Shown here in pieces: positions 1-9,392 of a stretch of 10,750 nucleotides of DNA. Positions within the stretch are counted from its first letter, which is position 1, and each line of letters begins with the position of its first letter. Source of the DNA: an uncultured Pelagibacteraceae bacterium. Lineage in GTDB: Bacteria; Pseudomonadota; Alphaproteobacteria; Pelagibacterales; Pelagibacteraceae. The notes under the pieces were generated by a model. That model searched no databases and was not told the DNA's origin. It was given only the letters and a program-made list of their open reading frames with translations. The stretch spans positions 1 to 10,750 of the forward strand of contig CACFEM010000027.1 of NCBI GenBank assembly GCA_902565325.1. Reading direction: 5' to 3'. Made by a program: the position numbers and the translations under genes.

Positions 1-256
1 AAAAATAAATGGAGATTATGATCATATGCGTCAATTTAAATTCGATCATAAAGATATAAAAGCTTTTGGAATATTGGGGGTTTCTGTGGGTTTAAAGTGG
101 AAGAAAATACAAGATAAATTCAAATTACTTGTGAAAAAATTTCACCCTGATATGAATTCTGGAAATAAAAAATACGAGGAGAAACTTAAACTTATAACAT
201 TAGCTTACACTCAATTAAAAAATACATATAGAGAAAAAATTGACACCAAATCTTAA
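1..256 (+). CDS. J-domain (DnaJ-like) protein, 5' partial
   Basis: This is the C-terminal part of a J-domain co-chaperone, a class that stimulates Hsp70 (DnaK) ATPase and delivers substrates. The reading frame stays open to the left edge (codons from base 2), so the ATG at 26 is probably internal and the true start lies outside the window. About 84 residues are visible. They show the J-domain pattern: a short helix (KAFGILGV), a basic helix II, the diagnostic HPD loop at bases 143-151 within [10 protein letters not shown], and a helix III ([15 protein letters not shown]). The J domain therefore sits at the very C-terminus, unlike canonical DnaJ, and no Gly/Phe or zinc-finger region follows. 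The 3' end overlaps the cobS start by 17 nt, implying translational coupling. From memory, alphaproteobacteria commonly carry a J-domain gene directly before cobS and cobT, which fits. A chaperone role in assembling the CobS/CobT complex is inference only. Confidence 0.85.
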   Translation, partial: KINGDYDHMRQFKFDHKDIKAFGILGVSVGLKWKKIQDKFKLLVKKFHPDMNSGNKKYEEKLKLITLAYTQLKNTYREKIDTKS

Positions 257-1214
257 CACAGAACCGGATATTAAAGTTTCATTAAAACAGACTTTTGGTA
301 TTGATTCAGAAATGGAAGTAGACGCATTTTCAAAAAAGAATGAATACGTTCCTGAAATTGATAAAAACTACAAGTTCGATAGAGATACTACTTTAGCTAT
401 TATTTCAGGATTTGCTTATAATAAAAGAGTTTTAGTTCAAGGATATCATGGCACTGGTAAATCTACTCACATTGAGCAAATTGCTGCAAGATTAAATTGG
501 CCTTGCATCCGTGTAAATTTAGATAGTCATGTAAGTAGAATTGATTTGATTGGAAAAGATGCGATTGTTCTTAAAGATGGTAAACAAGTAACTCAATTTA
601 ATGAGGGAATTTTACCATGGTCTATACAAAATCCGGTTGCACTTGTTTTTGATGAATATGATGCTGGTAGACCTGATGTAATGTTTGTAATTCAAAGAGT
701 TTTGGAAGCTGAGGGAAATTTTACATTACTAGATAAAAACAAAGTAATTAAACAAAATAAATTTTTTAGATTATTTGCTACTTCAAATACTGTTGGACTT
801 GGTGATACGACAGGTCTTTATCATGGCACGCAGCAAATTAACCAAGGTCAGATGGATAGATGGAATATTGTTACAACTTTAAACTACCTTAGCCTAGATA
901 GAGAAATGGACATTGTTTTGTCTAAAAATAAAAACTTAAATAACGCAAAGGGAAAAGAGAAGGTTGCTAACATGATAAAAGTAGCATCTTTAACGCGTAA
1001 AGGATTTATTGCAGGAGATATTTCAACAGTAATGAGCCCAAGAACGGTGTTACATTGGGCAGAAAATGCAGAGATATTTAAAGACACTGGTTACGCTTTT
1101 AGAGTAACTTTTCTTAATAAATGTGATGATATTGAAAAAAATACTATCGCAGAATATTATCAAAGATGTTTTGGTGAAGAGTTGCCAGAATCTTTGATTA
1201 ATATTCAAATCTAA
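240..1214 (+). CDS. cobS: CobS, AAA+ (MoxR-type) ATPase subunit of aerobic cobaltochelatase
   Basis: CobS is the AAA+ ATPase that, with CobT, powers insertion of cobalt into hydrogenobyrinic acid a,c-diamide by CobN in the aerobic B12 pathway; it is cytoplasmic. The 324-residue product has the usual length. Walker A is GYHGTGKST (residues 68-76, K74). Walker B is LVFDEYD with D138 and E139. The stretches [19 protein letters not shown] and [17 protein letters not shown] closely match family signatures as I remember them. The start is TTG at 240. The next ATG, at 312, would remove the conserved-looking segment [15 protein letters not shown], so TTG is preferred. An AGAGAAAAA stretch just upstream is a weak possible ribosome site. 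The gene overlaps the J-domain gene by 17 nt and shares one base with cobT (TAATG). The family call is secure; the cobaltochelatase role depends on a cobN elsewhere and is not shown here. Confidence 0.95.
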   Translation: MTPNLNTEPDIKVSLKQTFGIDSEMEVDAFSKKNEYVPEIDKNYKFDRDTTLAIISGFAYNKRVLVQGYHGTGKSTHIEQIAARLNWPCIRVNLDSHVSRIDLIGKDAIVLKDGKQVTQFNEGILPWSIQNPVALVFDEYDAGRPDVMFVIQRVLEAEGNFTLLDKNKVIKQNKFFRLFATSNTVGLGDTTGLYHGTQQINQGQMDRWNIVTTLNYLSLDREMDIVLSKNKNLNNAKGKEKVANMIKVASLTRKGFIAGDISTVMSPRTVLHWAENAEIFKDTGYAFRVTFLNKCDDIEKNTIAEYYQRCFGEELPESLINIQI

Positions 1215-3013
1215 TGAGCACTAAAGAAAATAATTTAAAAGAAAAATTCAAAATTGCTTTAACTTCTACAGCAAAAGTAATTGCTGATGATTTTGACGTA
1301 AAAAAAACAAATTCTGAAGAAAAAAAAATAAAAGAGTTTAATTTTCTAGAGATTGATAATTTAACTAGTCCAGCTGATTTTATAAGATTACGTGCAGAAA
1401 CAGACTCCTCTGCTTTGAAAAAAAAATTTTGTAATGAAACAATTTACAAAAAAAATCTTCCCTCAAATACATCTTCTAGATCTCTTTATAACATAGCTGA
1501 AAAAATACGTTATGAGACTCTGGGGGGAAAAATGTTAAAAGGAATTGAGAAAAATTTTCAAGAAAATTATCATCAAATAATAAATCGTAAACGCAAAGAT
1601 CAATTAAAAACTAAAGAAGATGTATCTGTATCAGAAGCATTCGAACTATATATGCTTAAGAATTTTCATAAAATTAAGCTAAATCCTCTAACAACAAAAA
1701 TGCTTAATTTTTGGGAAAAAGACTTTGAGGAAGCTATAGAAAAACATAAAGAATTTTTACTTAAAAATCTTGAAGATCAAAACATTTATAGTTCAAAGTT
1801 TTCAGAAATATTGGAAGAAATGGATATTTTTCAGAGTGAAGATGAGGATGAAAGAAAAGAAGAAAATCAAGATCAAGGACAAGATAATCCATCAAATGAA
1901 GATGAAAATAATGACAAAGAAGATAATAAAGATGAAAAAGATGAAAATGTATCTGAGGCTTCATTAGATGCTGATTTTAGTGTTGATGAATTTAACTATG
2001 ACGAACAGTTATCAGACACAGAGTCAGATGAACAAAGTTCAGAACAAGTAGCTCAAAAAAAAATAGATAATATCAATTTAGATTATAAAATATTTACAAC
2101 TCAGTTTGATGAAGTTGTAAAAGCTGAAAATTTAGAAAATGCAGATGAAGCAACAAAATTAAGAAGAAATTTAGATCAACAATTAATAGGCTTTCAAGAT
2201 ATTATAACAAAACTTGCTAATAAACTTCAAAGACAATTGCTTGCAAAACAAAATAGAGCATGGGAATTTGATTTAGAGGAGGGATTATTAGACAGTTCGA
2301 AACTTCCAAGAATTATTATGGATCCATATAATTCTTTGTCATTCAAAAAAGAAAAAGATTTAGATTTTAAAGATACAGTAGTGACTCTACTCATTGATAA
2401 TTCTGGATCCATGAGAGGAAGACCAATCACCATTGCAGCTATTTGTGCAGATATTTTATCCAGAACGCTAGAAAGGTGCTCTGTTAAAGTTGAAATTTTA
2501 GGTTTCACAACTAAAAATTGGAAGGGTGGACAAAGTAGAGAATTATGGAACAAAAATTCTAAACCTAAAACACCAGGAAGATTGAACGACCTAAGACATA
2601 TAATTTACAAAGGAGCAGATACCCATTGGAGACAGGCAAAAAATAACTTAGGGCTAATGCTTAAAGAAGGATTGCTCAAAGAAAACATTGATGGGGAAGC
2701 TATATCGTGGGCCTATAACAGAATTAAAAAGAGGAAAGAGGAAAGAAAAATATTAATGGTCATTTCTGATGGAGCGCCTGTAGATGACTCAACACTTTCT
2801 GTAAATTCAGGTGATTTTTTGGAAAAACATTTAAAAAAGATTGTTAAATTTATTGAAAATAAATCAGATATTGAAGTTTTGGCTATAGGAATTGGTCACG
2901 ATGTTTCAAGATATTACAATAAAGCTATCAAAATTACTGACGTGAATGAATTAGGAGATGTTATGATATCTCAATTAAGCTCATTATTTGAAACAAAGAA
3001 CAAATACCATTAA
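1214..3013 (+). CDS. cobT: CobT, von Willebrand A subunit of aerobic cobaltochelatase
   Basis: CobT is the VWA-domain partner of CobS; in known systems the two form a ring-shaped CobST chaperone complex acting on CobN. The 599-residue product has three parts. An N-terminal helical CobT domain (about 1-205) carries family-like segments around the [10 protein letters not shown] motif. A highly acidic, low-complexity linker rich in Asp, Glu and Asn covers about 208-282. The C-terminal VWA domain has the metal-ion-dependent adhesion site D-N-S-G-S at residues 395-399 and a second conserved acidic loop, [10 protein letters not shown], with D519. The segments [12 protein letters not shown] and [12 protein letters not shown] also match CobT as I know it. 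Translation starts at the ATG overlapping the cobS stop by one base, typical of coupled, stoichiometric subunits. The 3' end interlocks with the convergent regB stop. No CobN is in the window, so this VWA/AAA+ pair could serve another chelatase or remodelling target. Confidence 0.95.
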   Translation: MSTKENNLKEKFKIALTSTAKVIADDFDVKKTNSEEKKIKEFNFLEIDNLTSPADFIRLRAETDSSALKKKFCNETIYKKNLPSNTSSRSLYNIAEKIRYETLGGKMLKGIEKNFQENYHQIINRKRKDQLKTKEDVSVSEAFELYMLKNFHKIKLNPLTTKMLNFWEKDFEEAIEKHKEFLLKNLEDQNIYSSKFSEILEEMDIFQSEDEDERKEENQDQGQDNPSNEDENNDKEDNKDEKDENVSEASLDADFSVDEFNYDEQLSDTESDEQSSEQVAQKKIDNINLDYKIFTTQFDEVVKAENLENADEATKLRRNLDQQLIGFQDIITKLANKLQRQLLAKQNRAWEFDLEEGLLDSSKLPRIIMDPYNSLSFKKEKDLDFKDTVVTLLIDNSGSMRGRPITIAAICADILSRTLERCSVKVEILGFTTKNWKGGQSRELWNKNSKPKTPGRLNDLRHIIYKGADTHWRQAKNNLGLMLKEGLLKENIDGEAISWAYNRIKKRKEERKILMVISDGAPVDDSTLSVNSGDFLEKHLKKIVKFIENKSDIEVLAIGIGHDVSRYYNKAIKITDVNELGDVMISQLSSLFETKNKYH

Positions 3014-4290
3014 ATATTAAATAATTCTTTATTCTTCCATCTAATAATAACTTCAGCACCACTACGTGTTTTTGAATTTCTACAATTGACTGATGCAAAA
3101 TTTTTTTCTAATAATGTTTTTCCAATAAACAAGCCTAGTCCTAAACCCTCTTTAGACTTATCTTTTGAATAATTTGATTTTAAATATGGTTCTCCAATTT
3201 TCGATATAATGTCTCGCGGATAACCATTACCATCATCTTCTATTGTAAGCTCTGTAAATTCACTATCACTTTTTAAATTGATAAAAATAGAATTTTTGGC
3301 AAATTTATTCGCATTTCCTATAAAGTTTCTTAGCCCATAAACTATTTCAATAGATTTACTTATTTTTTTTGGGTTAGAATCTTGATCAAAATTGAAGACA
3401 AACTCTTTTTTACTTATTTCCTTAAATGAAGAGATAATTTCATTCAAGTAATCTCGAATATTAATATCTTTATCAATAAATTCATCTTCCTCCACAGGAT
3501 TTAAAGTTAATCTCTTTAAAATTTCATTACATCGCTCGACTTGGCTATTCAATAACTCTATATCTTTCTCTAAATCTTTTTGCCCCTTAAATTGTTTCAT
3601 TAAATCATGTGCAATTATTGTTATTGTGGAAAGTGGTGTACCTAAAGAATGTGCGGCTGCAGCAGCTTGACCACCTAAAGATAAAAGCTCATGTTCTTTA
3701 GCCATTACCTCTTCCATTTTTCCTAATGCTTCTTTTCTTAATCTAGATTGTGTACCAAACGTCATCGCAAAATAATTTAAGAATACTAAAGCGATAATTA
3801 GAGAAACTGGGATAGAATAATAAAAATAATGATTGTTATGAAAATCACTGTTTAAATTAATTGGCAAATCTTGATAATTAAAAGTTAAAAAAACAATTAT
3901 AATTATTGTTAAGATTACTAACAAAGTATTAGTTCTTAAGCTTAAATTTGATGAAGAAAAAACACTTGGTATTAATATAAAAATTACAAATGGATTAGTT
4001 ATTCCTCCTGATAAATAAAGAAGGACACCTAATTGCAAAATATCTATGAATAAGAAGATAAAAGCAGATCTATCTGATAATTGTGTTTTTTTATAAATAA
4101 AAATTAAATACAAATTACTTAATATTCCTAAAAATATAATTAAATTTGAGGTAACAAAATCAAAACTAGGATTTAAAAATAAATATACAAAATTTACTGC
4201 AATTAATTGCCCAATAATTCCAATCCATCTAAGGGTTATATAAGTTGATTTTTTAAAAGAATGATATTTTGAAGTTTCAAAGAACTTCAT
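3010..4290 (-). CDS. regB: RegB/PrrB/ActS-type redox-sensing histidine kinase
   Basis: This is a membrane sensor kinase of the RegB family, which in alphaproteobacteria senses quinone redox state and phosphorylates RegA. The 426-residue protein has about six hydrophobic segments in the first 175 residues. The loop GGITNPF (95-101) matches the GGxxNPF ubiquinone-binding motif of RegB. The H-box [12 protein letters not shown] carries the phospho-acceptor H214. Cys254 (in VERCNEIL) lies exactly 40 residues after it, the same spacing as H225 and redox-active C265 in Rhodobacter RegB. The ATPase domain has an N-box-like segment (N322, N326), a G1 motif DDGNG (352-356) and a G2 motif GLGLGL (382-387). 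No response regulator is adjacent. The gene begins 2 nt after the gyrB stop, so it is almost certainly co-transcribed and coupled with gyrB. Its stop overlaps that of convergent cobT by 4 nt. The RegB assignment rests on three independent motifs; its target genes here are unknown. Confidence 0.92.
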   Translation of the reverse strand: MKFFETSKYHSFKKSTYITLRWIGIIGQLIAVNFVYLFLNPSFDFVTSNLIIFLGILSNLYLIFIYKKTQLSDRSAFIFLFIDILQLGVLLYLSGGITNPFVIFILIPSVFSSSNLSLRTNTLLVILTIIIIVFLTFNYQDLPINLNSDFHNNHYFYYSIPVSLIIALVFLNYFAMTFGTQSRLRKEALGKMEEVMAKEHELLSLGGQAAAAAHSLGTPLSTITIIAHDLMKQFKGQKDLEKDIELLNSQVERCNEILKRLTLNPVEEDEFIDKDINIRDYLNEIISSFKEISKKEFVFNFDQDSNPKKISKSIEIVYGLRNFIGNANKFAKNSIFINLKSDSEFTELTIEDDGNGYPRDIISKIGEPYLKSNYSKDKSKEGLGLGLFIGKTLLEKNFASVNCRNSKTRSGAEVIIRWKNKELFNI

Positions 4291-4292
4291 TT

Positions 4293-6410
<2,118 letters not shown>

Positions 6411-6421
6411 TTATCTTAATT

Positions 6422-6461
6422 AAAAAGTTGTAAAATGCTTAAATTAACATTGAAATACAAC
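6422..6461 (-). terminator. Rho-independent-like terminator after tRNA-Ser
   Basis: Read on the minus strand, GTTGTA (6461-6456) pairs with TACAAC (6432-6427). Inside lies a second 6-bp stem, AATGTT with AGCATT including one G-U pair, closing a 6-nt loop. The 3' arm is followed by five T (forward 6426-6422). It begins about 10 nt after the tRNA CCA end and lies before the predicted gyrB promoter, so it plausibly ends the tRNA transcript. The stems are A-T rich and interrupted by a 4x2 internal loop, so strength is uncertain. Confidence 0.45.
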
Positions 6462-6471
6462 GCTTATTTAA

Positions 6472-6561
6472 TGGCGGAGAGAATGGGATTCGAACCCATG
6501 AAAAGATTGCTCCTTTACACGCTTTCCAAGCGTGCGCCTTCAACCACTCGGCCACCTCTCC
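6472..6561 (-). tRNA. tRNA-Ser (anticodon GGA), CCA encoded
   Basis: This 90-nt gene folds as a class II tRNA. The acceptor stem GGAGAGG pairs with TCTCTCC (last pair G-U), followed by discriminator G and an encoded CCA at 6474-6472. The D-arm contains GCCGAGTGGTTGAAGGC, as in serine tRNAs. The anticodon stem CACGC/GCGTG encloses the loop TTGGAAA, with anticodon GGA at forward 6525-6527, reading UCC and UCU serine codons. A long variable arm and the T-arm segment GGGTTCGAATCCC follow. It lies between gyrB and the surface-polysaccharide genes, with its 3' end pointing towards gyrB, and appears to be transcribed separately. Confidence 0.97.
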
Positions 6562-6575
6562 AAAAATAAATTATT

Positions 6576-6605
6576 ATTTTAAATAATTAATGAATAATAC
6601 AACAA
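6576..6605 (-). promoter_or_regulatory. Possible promoter of tRNA-Ser
   Basis: On the minus strand TAAAAT (forward 6576-6581, five of six matches to TATAAT) lies 18 nt from TTGTTG (forward 6600-6605, retaining only the TTG of a -35 box). The -10 box ends 14 nt before the mature tRNA 5' end, leaving a 5' leader of about 7 nt for RNase P removal. The surrounding sequence is almost pure A and T, so chance matches are likely and this is a tentative call. Confidence 0.35.
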
Positions 6606-6659
6606 ATTAAAATAAAAATATTCTCAAGTTTTACTAATTATTTATTTGTAAACTGTATA

Positions 6660-8489
6660 ATGAAAAAAATAATACCAATAACATTATTTATATTAACAAT
6701 TTTTTTAATTACAATACTTTGGCATGAAATTTCTTTGCCTTATGATAATTCTGAAATAATTATTGGCGAATACTCAACAAATAAACACCATCAATTTAAC
6801 GACACATTAAGATTTATTTGTTTTTTAGTGGTGCCATTAATCATATTTACAACAACTTATTATTTTTTAAATAAAGAAAAATTATATTTTTTAAATATTT
6901 TTAAAGATGATAATATTTATTTTATAGAAAACAAAAAAAATTACAAAAAAAAATTATATTTTATTTTCTTTTTAATAATTCTTTTTGTTAGCCTTGCTTC
7001 ATCAAATTTACCAATATATCAGCTGGATATATTTCATGAAGGTCAATTATTAAGTGGTGCATTAAATTATGATCTAAAAAGTAGTCTGTGGGTTGGTTCC
7101 TATATAAATACAGGACTTTTTTATGATATTATTAACACCAAAATATTCTGGGATATTTTTAATATTGAAAGTATTGGGGCATATAGATTTGCTTCATTTT
7201 CTTTAAATTATTTATTTTTATTTTTTGTAATAATCCTAACCTATAAAATATCATCTATATTTAATTTTTCTAAAAATTTAGAAAACTTTTTTTTTATAAG
7301 TATAACAATATTCTGTTTCTATTTTTATTTAATTAAATCTTATAACTTTCCAAATTATAGAGATATTTTCACGATAATATTTTTGATTTGTTTAATTAAT
7401 ACCTTCAAAAATTATAAATATAAATTTTTAAATTATTTAATTATAGGGAGTTTAAGTATTTCATCATTACTATGGAGTTTAGATAGAGGAATATTTTTGA
7501 ATGCAACTATAATTATATTATTATTATTTTTGCTTTTCAAAAATAAATACAAAGAACTATTTTCAATTTTGATAAGTGCAATAATATTTTGGATAATATT
7601 TCTATTTTCTGTTGGACAAGAAGAGTTTAAAGAGTTTATTAATAATTCTTATAATATAATAAGATATAATGAAATTTGGAACGGATTAATACACCCTCAA
7701 CCTTTTTCAGATGAAAAAAATTCTACTCGGGCAACTAAGGCACTAATTTTATATTCAATAAATGGAATTTTCATAATTAAATATTTTATTAAGAAAAATA
7801 GTAAATTAAATTTTAATGCAAAACTTTTGCTTGGTTTTATGTATATATTGGGAATTTTTTATTATAAAATTGGTTTATCTAGATCTGATGGTGGTCATAT
7901 TGTTATTGGTTCGTCAATTAACTATATTCTGTTCGTAATAATATTTTTAAGAGAAATATTAACTTTTTTAAGCAATAAAATTAAAGAAAATATTAATTTT
8001 AAACCTGACTTACTAATTATATCGTTGCTGATTATTTTTATCTTTATAAATTTCAATCAAAAAACAATTTATAAATTAGAAAACATTCTAAGTTTTAAAA
8101 CTCGACTTATAGATTTTGTATCAAAAAAAAATGATTATTTTATAAGCAGCGAATATCAAAATTTTTTAAATAAAACAAAAAAAATTACTAAAAAATATGA
8201 TTGTATTCAAAATTTTACATATGATCCTAGTATGTATTTTTTATTAAACAAAAAGAGCTGTACTCAATATTATTTAATATTTGTTATGGGGACAGAATCT
8301 GATCAAGATAAGTTTATAGAGCAAATAATAAAATCAAAATTAGATTTAATTATTGTGGATAAAGAAATTAATGAAATAGATTTTTCTGCTAGCGAGAGAT
8401 TTCCTAAAGTAAATAAATTTTTACAAAAAAATTTCGTCGAATACGAGGACGTATATAAATACAAAATATTAAAAAAAATTAATGAATAA
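6660..8489 (+). CDS. Large polytopic membrane protein, possibly GT-C-type glycosyltransferase
   Basis: I do not recognise a named family with certainty. The 609-residue protein starts with a signal-anchor-like helix (about 4-22) and has roughly ten to twelve hydrophobic segments up to about residue 465, followed by a soluble C-terminal domain of about 140 residues. Polar motifs that stand out between membrane segments are D123-I-F-H-E-G (DIFHEG), D275-R-G and R408-S-D-G-G-H413. An acidic motif in the first large extracytoplasmic loop and many helices are typical of GT-C glycosyltransferases, which use polyprenyl-phosphate sugars, so a role in surface glycan synthesis is possible. A wzy-like polymerase or another transporter-like protein are alternatives. 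The gene overlaps the downstream methyltransferase by 8 nt, suggesting co-translation. No clear Shine-Dalgarno precedes the ATG. Its base composition is even more A/T-skewed than the gyrB side, with many Phe, Ile, Asn and Lys codons, partly because it is a membrane protein. Confidence 0.6.
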   Translation: MKKIIPITLFILTIFLITILWHEISLPYDNSEIIIGEYSTNKHHQFNDTLRFICFLVVPLIIFTTTYYFLNKEKLYFLNIFKDDNIYFIENKKNYKKKLYFIFFLIILFVSLASSNLPIYQLDIFHEGQLLSGALNYDLKSSLWVGSYINTGLFYDIINTKIFWDIFNIESIGAYRFASFSLNYLFLFFVIILTYKISSIFNFSKNLENFFFISITIFCFYFYLIKSYNFPNYRDIFTIIFLICLINTFKNYKYKFLNYLIIGSLSISSLLWSLDRGIFLNATIIILLLFLLFKNKYKELFSILISAIIFWIIFLFSVGQEEFKEFINNSYNIIRYNEIWNGLIHPQPFSDEKNSTRATKALILYSINGIFIIKYFIKKNSKLNFNAKLLLGFMYILGIFYYKIGLSRSDGGHIVIGSSINYILFVIIFLREILTFLSNKIKENINFKPDLLIISLLIIFIFINFNQKTIYKLENILSFKTRLIDFVSKKNDYFISSEYQNFLNKTKKITKKYDCIQNFTYDPSMYFLLNKKSCTQYYLIFVMGTESDQDKFIEQIIKSKLDLIIVDKEINEIDFSASERFPKVNKFLQKNFVEYEDVYKYKILKKINE

Positions 8490-9390
8490 AAATTTTGTAT
8501 ATAACAAAAACTGTCCTATTTGTAATTCCGATAAAATTATAAATAAAAAAAAAATCAAATCCAAGCATGATGAAATCAATTTAATGTTCCATTTAAAACA
8601 TTGTAAAAATTGTGGGCATAAATTTTTGTCAAGTTTTCCAACAGAAAAATATCTTGATAATCTTTATAAAACTGATTCTAAATTTGTGTTTGGTCATGAT
8701 GAAAGTGAAGGGTTAGAAAAAAAAAAATTTATTAATAAAGGTTTTTCTGAAATAAATTCTTTAAAAAATCATTGGATTTTTAAATTCGTAGATATAAACA
8801 AAAAAGGAGAATATTTAGAAATTGGTCCAGGTTTTTGTAAATTATATAAAGCCTTTTATGAGAATAATTGGAATTGTGAAGGATTGGATTTACAACCTTA
8901 TATCAAAGCACCAGGTATTGTAGATAATTTATATAAAATTAAAAATGATACAAAAGATATAGCTGTTGCTTTAGATGTTATAGAGCACTCAATTGACCCA
9001 AATCAATTTTTAGAAAATATAAGTAAAAAATTAAAAAAAGGTGGAAAAGTTTTTCTTAGTTTACCAAATGCAGATTCTTTAAAATCAAAATTATTAAATC
9101 ATAAATGGGACATGGTTGTTCCACTTGCTCATTTAAATTTCTTTTCGAAAAAATCTATAAAAATGTCACTTGAAAGAAATAATTTTGAATTAATTTATCT
9201 TAAGAAATATTCTTTAGCTAATGTACGAAGATATTTAAGAAACATAATTAAATTGCCATTAAAATTAGCAGAAGACTTACTTAAGTTTGATTTTACAAGT
9301 TTCCTATTTAGACTAAGGGAGACACTAATCACATTTATCGATATCATTGATGGAGATCAAATGATGGTGGTAGCAAAAAAAATAAATTAA
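8482..9390 (+). CDS. SAM-dependent class I methyltransferase with N-terminal Cys4 motif
   Basis: The 302-residue protein looks like a Methyltransf_23-type enzyme, a family often found in polysaccharide gene clusters methylating sugars or other small metabolites. The N-terminus has two CxxC pairs, C11-P-I-C14 and C41-K-N-C44, which could bind zinc, as in many sugar C-methyltransferase relatives. The Rossmann fold follows: motif I YLEIGPGF with G115 and G117, an acidic strand end in GLDLQ, and the post-motif ALDVIEH (D165, H169). KKLKKGGKVFLSLPNADS fits strand 5 and the following loop, and HLNFFSKKS is typical of this family. No membrane segments are seen, so it should act in the cytoplasm. The ATG overlaps the end of the membrane-protein gene by 8 nt, so the two are probably co-expressed. 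Its stop lies 2 nt from the convergent stop of the next gene. The methyltransferase call is firm; the substrate is unknown. Confidence 0.85.
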   Translation: MNKNFVYNKNCPICNSDKIINKKKIKSKHDEINLMFHLKHCKNCGHKFLSSFPTEKYLDNLYKTDSKFVFGHDESEGLEKKKFINKGFSEINSLKNHWIFKFVDINKKGEYLEIGPGFCKLYKAFYENNWNCEGLDLQPYIKAPGIVDNLYKIKNDTKDIAVALDVIEHSIDPNQFLENISKKLKKGGKVFLSLPNADSLKSKLLNHKWDMVVPLAHLNFFSKKSIKMSLERNNFELIYLKKYSLANVRRYLRNIIKLPLKLAEDLLKFDFTSFLFRLRETLITFIDIIDGDQMMVVAKKIN

Positions 9391-9392
9391 AT

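Noticed and set aside
26..256. A small stand-alone 76-residue J protein starting at the ATG at 26
   Set aside because: The frame is open to the window edge and the upstream residues continue the sequence naturally, so this is the tail of a longer protein.
884..1087. 67-residue open frame antisense to cobS
   Set aside because: Shadow of the conserved cobS frame, with no initiation signal or family resemblance.
1761..1967. Lysine/methionine-rich and His/Leu-rich open frames on both strands inside cobT
   Set aside because: They are by-products of the purine-rich acidic linker of CobT and have no recognisable protein features.
2227..2553. 108-residue open frame antisense to the CobT VWA domain
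   Set aside because: It lies opposite a highly conserved coding region, resembles no known protein, and is explained by cobT codon composition.
6472..6561. tRNA-Ser as an integrase attachment site
   Set aside because: No integrase and no second copy of the tRNA 3' end is visible in the window, and the accessory genes lie on the wrong side.
6656..6661. A perfect TATAAT directly before and overlapping the ATG of the membrane-protein gene
   Set aside because: Transcription from it would start after the ATG, and there is no suitable downstream start; in this A/T-rich spacer it is probably a chance match.
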